DNA from: Alnus glutinosa
Taxonomy: Eukaryota; Streptophyta; Magnoliopsida; Fagales; Betulaceae
Length of the DNA: 64,000 nucleotides
Direction: 5' to 3'
Assembly (NCBI RefSeq): GCF_958979055.1
Contig: NC_084889.1
Coordinates: 9,045,761 to 9,109,760 of the forward strand
The translations under genes and the position numbers were made by a program. Shown here piece by piece: positions 14,529 through 25,200 of this stretch. The notes below the pieces were generated by a model. That model had not been told where the DNA came from and did no database searches. It saw nothing but the letters and a program-made list of their open reading frames with translations. Numbering within the stretch: the stretch's first letter is position 1; every line of letters begins with the position of its first letter.

Positions 14529-17500
14529 CAGCTATATGCGAAATGATAAATTTGGAGAAAGTGTACCTCCAGCAAAAGGAAATTGCCATAGAGCCTTATA
14601 TTTGAGATATATGAAAGGAAATATAGAGTAACTTATATTTGAGATTTCCAATGACTTCTTTGTAGCTGTTAGAATTAAAACCCACAAAAACAATAAAATT
14701 TGAACTGAAGAGCATAACCACAATTTTTTTTTTTTTATAAGTAATTGCAAAATTCATTAAAAAGCGCAATTTACTGAGAAAAAGCAACTAAGATGCCTTT
14801 TTTTTTTCTTTTTTCTTTTTTTTTATAAGTAAATGGCTCCAAGGGAGGGGGAATATGCCAATTCTACAAGAAGGTTTCGGAACTTTTGGGACATGGTTAT
14901 CTATAGTCTGCCCAAAGTTCCATTCCCTTAGAAGGTCATAATCTGGTGATAAAACTTGTGCCATCAGAAGTATGAGCTCCACTCATTTAAAACGATAGTT
15001 ACTTTCCATCTTCATGGTATCTTTGAGACAGCTTCCACATCCAATTTTAGCACCACTTTATGAATCATTTTCCTCGAGCAAGATCTAGACCTAGAATTAC
15101 ACTCTTAAATGCAGGTATCTGATTTAGTCAGTGCCCTCATAAAAGGAAGCCCTCATTTTCCTGAACCAATTCTTTGCTGGAAGATTACCCAAAAAGTATT
15201 TGCCTTTAGTTTTATAGGTGTATTTTGTCTTTCCTATGCTTTTAGAAACAAGGAATAGTTACAATGAATCCTATCCAATAACATTTGGCCAGAGTTTAGA
15301 AGGATTATTTGGTCCAAATTTCCTTCATATTATAAATTAATAGGTCTGCTACAAAAATAAGATGAAATTTAATTTTGTAGCACTGGTATTGTAATTGCAA
15401 GAGAATGTTCATAAGGAAAAATGACGGTTGGGGTTCCATATGTAAATAGACAATGAAAACGGACTCCTAAAGTGGTCCCATATTCTAATAAGATAAAACA
15501 AAACCTAACCTTCTCCGAATTTCAAGGGCTTGAAGAATAAGTGTATACTTTAATAGTATGTTGCATCTGGAACAATCTCCAAAAGTCAAATGTTTCTTCG
15601 ATTTGGAGGAGAAAAAAAACTATGGCTTTAACATGAATATTTTGTTTCAATTATATACACATCATCTCTAGTTGTGCTAGAAGATATTTCTCTTTAACTT
15701 TGATGACTTTCCTTTTCTTTTTCCTGAAAACTAGGAGACCCCTAGGCATTCATCAATACTTAAGCCTAACACATTTGATTTTTCTATTTTCCTGTTTCAG
15801 ATATTTGTCACCTAATTGTCATTAAATATTAGTAAGCTGATTGTAGAGTAGTTATATTGGAGATTTTCCTTACCCTAATGTAAATGTCTAAGGACAATAG
15901 AATATATTAGGTAGACTTCAGCTTCAGAAGGGGCATTTAGGCGTGGATTTGGATTCTCAATCATTCTTCTTTGTAATTTTCTTCGTCTCAGATCAGTATG
16001 TGCCAGAGCAAAAGCCCGCATAATCTGAGAATAAAATTTGTGAACTTTTACTGTAGAAGAGTGACAACAACCAAAAGCTAAACATACAAAGACATAAACA
16101 AATAACAAAAGTTAGAACAAAAACAAATTTTTTTTTGAAAAGTAATTGCAATTTTATTAAAAAAAAAACAGCGTAAGGCGCCCCTAGTACACACGGAGTA
16201 TACATGAAGCAAAAGCCTCATCACCGACCCGTCAAGAAACAACCCACAAAAACAATACAAGCTGATTATCTGATAAAGGAACATACTTAGAGAATTAAAA
16301 TGCATAAAATCCCAGGCAATACCTCATTGATTATGAGAGCCTTCCCATCTCTAACAATGTATTGGACATCTCGCCGGTAGAATTCTTTAGCCTTCAAAGC
16401 ATTCATCACAAACCTGTGATAATTCAATGTTAACTACAAAGTTGAAATTTAAAAGAAAACAACTCATAATTGTTAATGGATAAAGCAGCTGGTGTGCTAT
16501 ATGCATCCAATTCACTTCAATCACTGAAGGATTCTGAATCAAACAAAATAAGAGTTGTTTGAAACTTCCCAGGAAAAACAGAAAAAAGTTGGTTTGTAAT
16601 TACTTGAAAGAACAAGTTAAAAACAGAACAATAGAGAATGGTACGAGAAAGAGACAGCAGGTAATGTTGATATTCCACACACTATTTGTCAAACACAGTA
16701 ATAACATTACAGTGACAACAAAACCAAAAGAAATTCATGTTCACCTAGCCCAGGGATCATTTTCATCCCATAGGTCATTTGTTTCGAGAGCCGTCTCAGC
16801 AAGCGCAATCCCTTCCTCAGTCAACTCCACTGAATTATCTTTAAGCTCCACGTTGTAATGCTATCAACAAAATTGTATTAGAGGGCAGTTTAGTTTACAT
16901 ATAACATGATGGAACCAAACCACAAGTCTGCTGAACTGCTCAAGAACAATAATTTTGTAGCTTAATCAAACATAAGAAAAGAAAAAAGACTGGACTCACA
17001 AGGCCCTGCACAAGCAGCTCAGCTACTTTAGCAGCAACTGGATATCTTGCGGCATCTTTACTAGCCTGAAATAAAGAAAAAGGAAGGATAGTCTGTTAAT
17101 AACATACTTCGTACTTCTATATATTTTACTGTTGTAAAATTTTAATATGCAATACTATAATTCGTAATTTTTAAAGAGCCACACTTATAAAAGCAGGCCA
17201 GCATTACCTCCCCACTGATTAACAAAGGATTTCTTCCTTCATCTATAAGGACCGAATCGACTTCGTCAACTATTGCAAAATGAAAGGGCTTCGGCCTGCT
17301 TTGCAGTGAATACTCCTAGTAGTCCAATAACAAAAATAAAGATGAACTTCAATTAATTATGAAATATACCATCTCATCACAAGTTGTCCACTATTTCCAG
17401 CAAGATTATCTCGCAGATAATCGAACCCAAGCTCCTGCCAACATTCAGAAAAACAACAAATCAGAAACGAGGAAAACAAATAAAGGGTATACAGGTCAAT

Positions 17501-20500
17501 AATCAACTGCATGAAAAAAATTCAACAAGATTGTTAATAAACCATTGTAAAGCCATAAAACACCTGCAATAAGCATCATAGTACTACATAAACATGGAAA
17601 CTACTTACTGAATTATTGGTGTATGTTATATCACATCCATAGTTGGATCTTCGCTGTTCAGCTGTCATCCCCCTCTATATATGCAAGCAACAAAGATCAA
17701 AGCTATATAAGTTGCAATATAGATGTGCATTTTAATAGTGATTTACAGATGTCTTTATTGTATACAAATAACTTTACTTGGAGTCTGGGCCAGCCCTTAT
17801 GTCCCCAACAGAATATCAGTAGGAACCAGGTCCTAGCCTAGCTTACCCCTGCACTTGCTTGAAAATTTTGCATGTACTTATAGGCAATCACCTTTTGTTT
17901 TCTTTTTATCTCTTTTTTCCTTTTTTCCTTTTGCTGGATTCACGGAAAATTACCTGAATTAGACCCACAGAAAGACCTAAGAAACGATGAACACGACCCA
18001 TCCACTCAGCATCACGTTGAGCTAAATAATCATTGACAGTTACCACTGTTGAGAGAGAGAGAGAGAGAACCAAAAAACATCATTAGAATGACTTCAGGAC
18101 AACCAACACCATAATCAGCATTAACAAAAGAACCCAATGCATTATCTGTCCTGCCAAAACTTTGAAGCAATCATAATCTTGTGTAAAAAAATCATTTCTG
18201 CAAGACTTTAGCAGAAAGAATTTCAAACAATCTACCAAGAAGTTTAGTTCCTATAGAGAAAGAGACACTGACCACCTATCATGTCTGCTGTTTGCTTTCA
18301 TTTTATATGCTTCTGATTATTATGTTCCTACATGTTTAAGAAAAAAATCATGAGAAAAAACTCACATGCACATGCTTTTAGCAGCCTTGACTTAAAATTT
18401 ACCGATATATGGGACTTCAAGTATTTCTCAAAGATTCTCCTATCTTCCAAAATCTACTTAAAATATACAATAGTCATTCAGGAGCCTGATATCAGTGAGG
18501 TTGGGAATGCCAATACAATCAACTGTCTGCATATGCCAAAGTGAAGTTCTCATAAATTATATTGGGCTGGCAACTTTCAATTTTTTCTGATCAAATAAAA
18601 TAAAAGTAATGCAGACCACATACATGATCTTGCGTTAAATATTTGGCAAAAATAAAGGCTAGAAAAGAGGTCTATCTAGTGCTTCTAGTGGAAACATATT
18701 AAATAATATTACATACCTACAAACTAAATGCTCACCCCGACACTTGGGTTTTTGTGTTTCAAATATTATTCTTAAAGAAAAAACAATATGATAGCAGCTT
18801 CAAACAATGGCAAGAGGGGAAAATGTATGTTTCTATTCTCGTTGAACAGCATGGAAGGAACAAATCCATCCGACTTCTTAAAAAAATTTCTTTCAAAACA
18901 AAAAATTCTTAGGGTGGATATTTATTAGTATCTTGATGAAAGGTTTTTCCTGGCAGACAAACCCATGCTTTATTTGGTAGCACTTGGAAAAGCTAATGTT
19001 AAGTTACCAAATAACAAATACTTGTTAAAAGGAAGCTTGTTTGGATGTCGTTTTTACCATATTTTTCCAGTATGAGAAGGAGTACATGAAGCATTACAGT
19101 CACAGTAATGTAAAGCGACTCTGGTGTTATCTTATTTTCAGGGAAGTGTTTCTATTGCAAGAAACAAAGCAAGTGAAATGATCTTCAGATGCAGTTAGGT
19201 AGAAACATTGGACCAATTGGTTTAAAGAAGAAACAAACTTAATCATGAGTTCCTATCAGGAAATGGCTTCTTACAAAACAAATGGAGCCTCAAAGGTAGA
19301 TGACAGAGAGTAGAAACTCCTCCCATATTGAATTGTTTTCCCCATTATCATTATTATTTGTTGTTAGTCGTCGTCGTTTTTGTTATTCCAATATCCCTTT
19401 GGATTTTCCCAAGCACATAAATTCAAAAATTTGCACGTAAAAAGTATATCAACCTAGTTCTAAAATTATGCTTTATTACCAGCATGTAGTAACTTCCCGT
19501 AACATATTCTAATTTCTCAAAGAAACTTAAAACCATCAAACAAACAGGTTATAATAAACCACGTACCATGAACACCCTCACCAGTCAGGGCATTAAGATA
19601 TGCTGCTAATGTGGAAACCAGTGTCTTTCCTTCTCCCGTTTTCATCTCGGCAATAGACCCATCATGAAGCACCGCTCCACCAATAACCTATCATTGGAAT
19701 TGGAAACGTATATAAGCTTATTGACATATTTATGTGAATACTGACGTAGCAAAATGCGTGGTTGTGTGTGTATAAGACAGAGACCTGCACATCAAAATGC
19801 CGCATTCCAAGTTTCCTTCTTGCAGCTTCACGAACAACAGCAAATGCCTCTGCAAAGATTAAATTAAACAAACATTGACCATATTATAAAATTCATTTAT
19901 CTGCAAATTTGAAACTCAAACAGAAAAGCAGATTATTTAACCAGCTTGAATATCGGCAAGCGTCTCCCCATGTCTTATTCGACGACGAAACTCCACGGTT
20001 TTCGCAGTTAGCTACAACAACAAACACAAACCCGTTTATACAAAAAAACACCAACTAAAGAAATTGCAGCTAAGCGAAAACCAATTTGAACCCAGAAACC
20101 TGCTCATCCGAGAGCCTCTGAATATGCGGCTCGAGGGCGTTCACGGAGTTCACTAGACGGTAATAGTCGCGCACAACCCATTGGTTTAAGCTCGTGTAAT
20201 CACTCCACGTCTTAGTCAGAAGACCCAAATGGTCCTAAACGGGAAAATAAAATAAAATTAGTGGTGAAAAATATAACATAAACATATTGTCAAACATATG
20301 GTGGTCGTCGAGCAGAGTAGAACCTTGACGGACGCTGCAATAGGCGTATGGGCCACACGACGTCGTGGAAGCCGATACAAAGAAGAAGCAGAAGAAGGAG
20401 GAGGTGCTAGAGTGAGAAAAGGTTTCGTAAGAGAGAATGCGGTAGTTCGTTTGGGAGGATTTGGGGGGAGGAAAGAGGGGTTTAGGAGAGCAGGCACAGT

Positions 20501-20506
20501 GGCCAT
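891..20506 (-). CDS. SECA2: SECA2, plastid preprotein translocase motor ATPase (31 exons)
   Basis: SecA-family ATPase that drives proteins through the second plastid Sec translocon (SCY2/SECE2) at the envelope. Exons from the ATG: 20324-20506, 20100-20234, 19942-20011, 19785-19849, 19567-19687, 17954-18045, 17609-17674, 17370-17434, 17208-17295, 17000-17065, 16745-16860, 16323-16413, 13736-13819, 13537-13629, 13328-13423, 13155-13240, 11170-11248, 10919-11032, 10662-10757, 10530-10593, 10109-10398, 9856-9911, 8009-8126, 6852-6932, 6556-6635, 6419-6473, 6271-6340, 5961-6150, 5734-5857, 1131-1205, 891-1055. The sum is 3174 bases, 1057 aa, about the size I recall for Arabidopsis SECA2. Seen: a Ser/Pro-rich transit peptide from [12 protein letters not shown], Walker A TGEGKT (about residue 170), Walker B-type [11 protein letters not shown] (about 276), [17 protein letters not shown] (about 550) and [12 protein letters not shown] (about 722). 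The C-terminus lacks the bacterial zinc-binding tail. All boundaries follow GT-AG and keep phase. The first ATG follows the family N-terminus. Introns carry many transposon insertions. Confidence 0.96.
2132..2872 (+). mobile_element. Non-autonomous retroposon in a SECA2 intron
   Basis: About 740 bp in the intron between SECA2 exons 29 and 30. It is bounded by a 9-bp direct repeat TTTCTATAC (2123-2131 and 2873-2881) and ends in a short A-run, so it was inserted by target-primed reverse transcription. It has a pyrimidine-rich, proline-codon-like first half and no credible long ORF. A diverged copy of the same family lies inverted at about 34463-35225, and a weaker relative may lie at 32720-33690. 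The autonomous partner is not known to me. Confidence 0.65.
3035..4544 (+). mobile_element. 5'-truncated L1-type LINE (ORF2 C-terminus) with TSD
   Basis: The insertion lies in the SECA2 intron between exons 29 and 30, antisense to the gene. Translation gives the end of a plant LINE reverse transcriptase (motif [10 protein letters not shown] near 3057, then KDFLWGG) followed by the zinc-binding zf-RVT domain ([20 protein letters not shown]-x2-C, H-x4-C near 4080-4130). The reading frame is broken: two in-frame stops at about 3429-3450 and a frame change near 3510. The 3' end has the family tail (tgcccctttgcgctttt...) and an A-run. A 14-bp direct repeat, aaaattggctaact, flanks it at 3021-3034 and 4545-4558. 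It is a dead, 5'-truncated copy. Confidence 0.92.
7010..7915. mobile_element. Long-TIR DNA element with palindromic GC-rich core
   Basis: About 900 bp in the SECA2 intron between exons 23 and 24. The ends are inverted repeats of roughly 90-130 bp: the left arm (7015-7150) and the reverse complement of the right arm (7790-7915) share blocks such as gacaaataag, an 'aattttgataattaaa' / 'aattttaacaattaaa' block and ggaagacttg. The core (7220-7700) is GC-rich and made of reiterated gtggagatccacccc-like units in both orientations. ORFs in the core are a by-product of these repeats. It is probably a non-autonomous Mutator-like or similar element. I could not identify a convincing target-site duplication. 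Confidence 0.6.
8225..8252. repeat. Poly-C tract of 28 bases
   Basis: An uninterrupted run of 28 C in a SECA2 intron. Two further long C runs exist in this window (30863-30890 and 43931-43952). Confidence 0.95.
8289..8815 (-). mobile_element. Possible LINE ORF1-like fragment
   Basis: Minus-strand translations (8477-8815, then 8289-8480 in another frame) contain [16 protein letters not shown] and [18 protein letters not shown]. These resemble the N-terminal domain of plant retroelement-associated proteins (LINE ORF1 / DUF4283-like). The frame is broken and no zinc knuckle is visible. It lies in the SECA2 intron between exons 22 and 23, close to the LINE ORF2 fragment at 9076-9838, but the order of the parts on the strand is not that of an intact element. 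It is therefore a separate or rearranged insertion. Confidence 0.4.
9045..9074. repeat. (AT)n microsatellite
   Basis: Fifteen AT units adjoining the 3' end of the LINE fragment to its right, inside a SECA2 intron. Confidence 0.9.
9076..9838 (-). mobile_element. LINE ORF2 C-terminal fragment (zf-RVT domain)
   Basis: A 223-codon ORF (9154-9825) encodes the LINE zf-RVT domain: [14 protein letters not shown], then [19 protein letters not shown] with its Cys/His zinc ligands, and [20 protein letters not shown]. The family 3' tail is at 9090-9140. The copy sits in the sense orientation within a SECA2 intron. Its 5' edge comes to within about 15-20 bp of the exon 22 splice donor (GT at 9854-9855). 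The ORF is open throughout, so the copy is younger or less decayed than the one at 3035-4544. I did not find a clear target-site duplication. Confidence 0.85.
11492..11822. repeat. Head-to-tail dimer repeat of a gtcgggttcg-type MITE
   Basis: Located in the SECA2 intron between exons 16 and 17. Two similar units of about 150-160 bp follow each other (about 11500-11660 and 11685-11820). Each contains cataagactat-like, aaccctaac-gctaattttgtgt and gtca-aacattgtcag blocks. The sequence style (ggggtagcaattcgtgttc...) is typical of abundant short plant elements. No coding content. Confidence 0.5.
12057..12765 (-). mobile_element. LINE ORF2 zf-RVT fragment, frameshifted
   Basis: The minus-strand ORF at 12493-12753 encodes [18 protein letters not shown] followed by RCCMCKR. 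The domain continues in another frame ([14 protein letters not shown], [11 protein letters not shown]) to about 12370, so the copy is frameshifted. The family 3' tail (gcgtaaggtgcccctaag on the plus strand) lies at 12098-12116, next to the A/T run at 12058-12080. It sits in the SECA2 intron between exons 16 and 17, in sense orientation. Confidence 0.8.
13878..14160. repeat. 133-bp tandem duplication plus ATGC microsatellite
   Basis: Two copies of a 133-bp unit (13878-14010 and 14011-14143) are identical as far as I can read. The second ends in an expanded (CATG/CATA)n tract that continues to about 14165. It lies about 60 bp inside the intron from SECA2 exon 13. The identity indicates a recent duplication. 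Confidence 0.9.
14489..14527. repeat. (AT)n microsatellite
   Basis: About 19 AT units in the SECA2 intron between exons 12 and 13. Confidence 0.9.
14720..14830 (-). mobile_element. Two short LINE 3'-tail stubs
   Basis: Two T-runs, each followed by the family tail motif ataagtaa(ttgcaa), lie side by side (14726-14770 and 14799-14835). They are antisense copies of the LINE 3' end with almost nothing else. Their exact edges are unclear. Confidence 0.5.
15887..16026 (-). other. Exon-like open segment inside a SECA2 intron
   Basis: A minus-strand segment begins after a good acceptor (ttctcag at about 16027). It reads [20 protein letters not shown] and then [20 protein letters not shown] before a TAG that directly precedes a ggtaagg donor. 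The peptide is unlike the surrounding intron translation, being charged and of normal amino-acid composition. It is not part of SecA. The phase matches exon 12 of SECA2, so inclusion would add about 45 residues and a stop. It could be a cassette (poison) exon or a captured fragment of another gene. I do not recognise the peptide. Confidence 0.4.
16127..16245 (-). mobile_element. 119-bp LINE 3' stub with 10-bp TSD
   Basis: A severely 5'-truncated LINE insertion: T-run, the family tail agtaattgcaat, gcgtaaggcgcccctag. It is flanked by the direct repeat ACAAAAACAA at 16117-16126 and 16246-16255. Located in the SECA2 intron between exons 12 and 13, near exon 12. Confidence 0.8.
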
Positions 20507-20770
20507 GAGTGTGGAGAGTTGTTTTCTCGTTTGTACGCTTCGGGGGGCTAATTAAAAGTAGTAAGCTCAAAATTCAAAAACTAGCATCACCGACCAGTTG
20601 TTTCCAATTTGCATGCACACGCAGTGTATCTGCGCGACTCTCTAGTCTCTACCAAGTATTTACTGTTTGAACTCGGCTCGAGCTTGAAATTGAGCTTAAG
20701 CTCGAATTTTTAGTTTCCAATTTTCTCTTACTAGGCAAATTAAGATTAATTTTATATCATAAAATTTTAT

Positions 20771-20772
<2 letters not shown>

Positions 20773-20806
<34 letters not shown>
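20773..20806. repeat. (AT)n microsatellite
   Basis: About 17 AT units, roughly 270 bp upstream of the SECA2 start codon. Confidence 0.9.
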
Positions 20807-20810
<4 letters not shown>

Positions 20811-21559
20811 TTAAAACTATCATAAATATATATATTATAGATAATTATTAATACATTAAAATTATAGAACATTCAGAAGGATTTTTATTACAAGACTTCC
20901 GGGCTTATTCTATATTCGTTGTTGTTAGAGCATTTATAATGGCCTCTTCATAATTTTTTTAAATTTAACTCAAAAATCTACTTTAAAGGCTTTGGCTAAT
21001 CACTTTTTTAAACCATCAAACACATACTCTAATTTATAAAAGACTCAAAGACAAAAGGAGAAAGGAATACTTAATTCTAGAGATAAGCTTTCTTAAGATT
21101 TTACAACTAAAAAGATTAAAAGAGCATTTTTTCAATTGCGTTAGAAAATGTAGTTTTTGTTCATAAAAAAATAAAAACTTGAAAAAAGCTTTTTAGAAAA
21201 ACCCTAATTTTCAAGTTTATTTCAAAAATTGAAGATTTATTTCTTAGCGTCATTCCAAACAAGCTCGAAGGCTTATAGTCTTTTGAATTTTGTCTTTTAA
21301 CATTTTTTAACAAAAAGGGCTGGCCTTTATTGTTGTTATTGGCATATTGATGACATACAAATTATTCCACCAGGCTTATCGCATGTTTTATCTTTATAAT
21401 TACTGCCAACTGACAAATCATCTTTTTTTTTTTGCTAGCAGAATGCAAACTAGTAGATTCTCTTTTACTTTTGACGAATAAACCCCATTAAGTTATTTAT
21501 TTTTTATATGGCTTTTAGTTGGAAAGAGAAGTCTCCTTGATCATATTCAAAGTTGTCTT

Positions 21560-21806
21560 TTTAAATGATCTCTCACAAAACTAATCGAGTCATTGACCGT
21601 AGTCTAGTGAATTCCCACAATTCAAAAGATGGTTCCCAATAGGTTATAGGATGTGTTACGTTTGCAGAGTTTTTAAATTCATGCTCTTTTTGTTTTCTCT
21701 GATTAAAGACACTTTTGTATACTTTTCGTACACTAGAGTTGCGCCCCTTTGCGCTTTTTAATAATATGAGATTACTTATAAAAAAAAAAAAAAAAAAAAA
21801 AAAAAT
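21560..21806 (+). mobile_element. LINE 3' end with poly-A
   Basis: Plus-strand family tail (gttgcgcccctttgcgcttt near 21740) followed by attacttata and an A-run of about 26 bases (21781-21805). Upstream sequence back to about 21560 may be decayed ORF2 end, but no motif is convincing. The right edge is clear and the left edge is a guess. Confidence 0.6.
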
Positions 21807-22226
21807 TAGAATGTTTTTGACTATTATAAAAATAAATAAATAAATAAATAAAAAATATATTGTAAAATTAGAGCTACAAGCCATGCACAAAGACTGCCCG
21901 AACGTGGGTAATTGCATTTTAGATTTACATCAGTTTATGTATACATCAAGATCTTCACTACCACTTGTCACAATGAACAGATATTTGTGTTGTATGAACA
22001 ATAGTTTTCAGTCTACCTCCTATCTGCAGTATGAGATGTGTTCATGTATCTTGCCTGTGGAATTTCAAGATCTGGTACCAGCCAAAGACTACCAGATCTA
22101 TCAATCAGCTTTCAGCATTACACTAGCATTGCACAACTCAACCATACAGTGAAGTACTGTGGCTGCCAAAGCACTTAATCCATCACAAAAAGCAAATCAA
22201 CAACAGCATACCAGGTGACACCAGGA

Positions 22227-25200
22227 TCACTTTCCATAATAATACACCTGGAGCAATCAAACCAAGACCCACTGATTGAGCATTTAATATATGGTGAAAA
22301 CAAAAATGGGAGGACAATAGAATGGCTATGGATGCTTACCGTTCAACAAATTATTGAAACTTAAAGGTTTAAACAATTTTCCTTTCAGTTTATTATCCTG
22401 GTAACTTCCAGAACTTGGCAATGAATCAAGTCTGTTTCCTACCACAAACTAAGAATACATGCTCAAGGTATGCCATTTCCATCTCTATTATTATTTGTAA
22501 GTAATTGAAATATCATTAAAAGCGAAAAGCACAACCCAGGTACACAGAAAGTATACAAGAAAAACACCTAGCTAGAAGAAGAAAAAAGAATAAGGAAATC
22601 GGAAAAACTAAGCACCAAAGAAGCTACGTTTCCAAATATCATTTTAATCTCTATTATCATATTTAGTTATACCATCATCTTTTTCTTTTTTTCTTATCTT
22701 CCCTACATGGAGAGAGAGAGAGAATAAAAAACAAAATTGTATAGAGTTCAAACTCTCCAACCAGTCTAACATTCAAGCCATGAGCTTGATCAGATAAATG
22801 TATCATAGTTGACCATGTTCTAGAAGACCAACTGTACACAAAAATGAATAAATAGGAAAGTACAGAAAATCAGTATCAAGTACATGATATATTCTTCATC
22901 CAACAAGGAAAGTGTCATAAGGAAGTGATGCCAGCTATAATGAAGAATGACTTAAAGACAACAAAACTTAGGCTTCATTTTCATGCAAATGTCAAAGCAT
23001 CAACCTAACAAAAGATTGAAAAACAAAGACTATAGTGTGAGTCTCTCATGAACTTTATAGCATAAAATGTGTCATACCTTGACAGCCCTATCAGCATATC
23101 CGACTATAAGCTTTCCTTGCCAGCATAACAAAGCTGTCACGACAGAACCACAAGGGATGGATCCAGTTGGTATGACATCCATTTGAAACTCATCTCCTGA
23201 TAATTCCTACAAGTCAATAGCTAAGTTAATCAGTCTGCAAAAAGTGAAAAAGAACTCAAATGCAGAAAAAAAGAAATCAACTGAAACAATATATCATCTA
23301 TTCACCAATTTAAATTAGATTCAGAGCTAAAAGAAATTCCAGATGCCACCAAGTATTACAGAATGAACTCTAAAATGGGTTAACATGGCAAACTTGCTAA
23401 ATTTCATTATATATGTAGAAACATATACAGTATTTTGCATGTGTACCTGTACTTTGACAACTTTGTCCCAGCCTCCTGTAAATAGCCATTTATCCTCCAA
23501 ACCAGTAGTAAAAATGGAACCACTGTGTAACTGTGTAGATTTCATTAATACGTCATTCCTCCAGACCTGAAGGAAGCGGCAAAAGCATATGATTACTTAA
23601 CAATGAAGTCCATAGGTAAAAAACACTAACAAACAGCAAATCCTTATTGGCTTTGAAACTTTATGGTGCAGGGATGCTTAGTGCTTTATTGGTATGACCA
23701 GTCAACAAAAATGCCAATTTTTGTTTTTTGTGTGCTAGAAAGTTCATATCTGCTCATTCCAGTTTGAATAGTTCATAGAAAAAGAAAGTTTCCACTGTCT
23801 CAGAAGTCAGCCGACATGAGTTTGAGGATCTTATAGCACTGCAAGTCTGCCTTTCTTTGAATATATGCAAGGAGACTTTAGGATGTTGATAAATGGAATG
23901 CTTTCCACTTTTCATTCTCATTATGATAATATATCAACCTAACATGACAAAATCATTTTAGGCAGGCTATTGATTTATTAACTTGAAAGTCTAATAAAAT
24001 CATTTCATATCCAAGTGGTGTCAAAATACCCCTCAACTAATATAACCCAGCTCAAGCAAGTGGAGAATATAAAACCTTGATACATCCATTTTCATGAGCT
24101 GCAATGAGCATATGCTTGTCAACAGCAAGGGACAAGACAGAGGTCACATATCCAGGCGTCTCTTCCCCCAATACTGCCAATGGACTATGATCATTAAGAC
24201 TCCATAATCGGATCGTTCCATCCCAACTGCCACTGTAAAGAACCCCATCACGTACAGCAAGAGAGGAAACAGTTGATTTATGTCCATTCATTGTGCATGA
24301 CAGAATGCCATCCTGGAAAAGAAAATCTAGTTCATGTATCTTCGCATAACACTGGAAATATGTTCTAAAAGATAACACAGGACACAATAATACAATAAAT
24401 TACCTGCAATGACCATGCTTTTATTGATTTATCTCCACTGCCAGTATACAGATAGCCATTTCCTGAAATGGCCAGGGCATGAATACCACTATAGCGCCAA
24501 TCTTTCTCCTCATACCATTTCTTTAAAGGATCTTGCACAAGCGGGACACTACTGTCCCAGACGAATATGCCACCACCACTATCACCACTTATGCACAGTT
24601 GTTCTTCATCCATACAAAGTAGAGCCATGACTCTATGCTCATGACCTCTAAATGTGTGTATATAAGAGAAGTCCTACATTATACATGCACCAAAGGAACT
24701 TATTAGAATTGAAGAGAAAGAATACAATCCCCAAAACTAGAAAACTAAAAATAAAAAAGCTAAATAAATCAAATGATAGTAAATCCCTATTCCTTCAAAT
24801 TTATCTTCAGGGACAACTTTACAACATCATACAATCAGTTTCTATCTTATATCTTCGGAGGGTTCTAATCATGGTGGTGCAGAATTACAAATAAAGCAGT
24901 GAAACAATGTGTACTATAGAAGAGCAAACAGGTAGACTAGACAAGACTTGCTAATACATTTCAGGGAAGATAATTAAGAATGTATGAAAATCAGGAATAC
25001 GAATCGTTGTTGTAATTATCACTACAAGCAACCTTTCTTTAACCTCCATTGCATTCTATCAAGTAATTAAACGATTTCCACAAGCAATTTTGAAATAAGA
25101 ACTGCAAAATGTAGAAGTATTCCTAGACTATAAAATCACAACATTAATATAGAGATGACTTAACACAACATTACTAATTACTATAGCGATGAATAAGCTG

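Larger units (their letters stand above)
20507..22226. other. Region between SECA2 and the RING-WD40 gene
   Basis: It contains the SECA2 promoter and 5' UTR and the 3' UTR of the upstream gene on the same strand. Also seen: an (AT)n tract, a LINE tail (separate entries), and a phrase near 20935 (agagcatttataatggcctc) that resembles the end of the MITE family found at 40.56 and 57.03 kb. I cannot place a TATA box for SECA2 with confidence. ORFs such as 21883-22152 are not supported by splice context or similarity. Confidence 0.4.
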
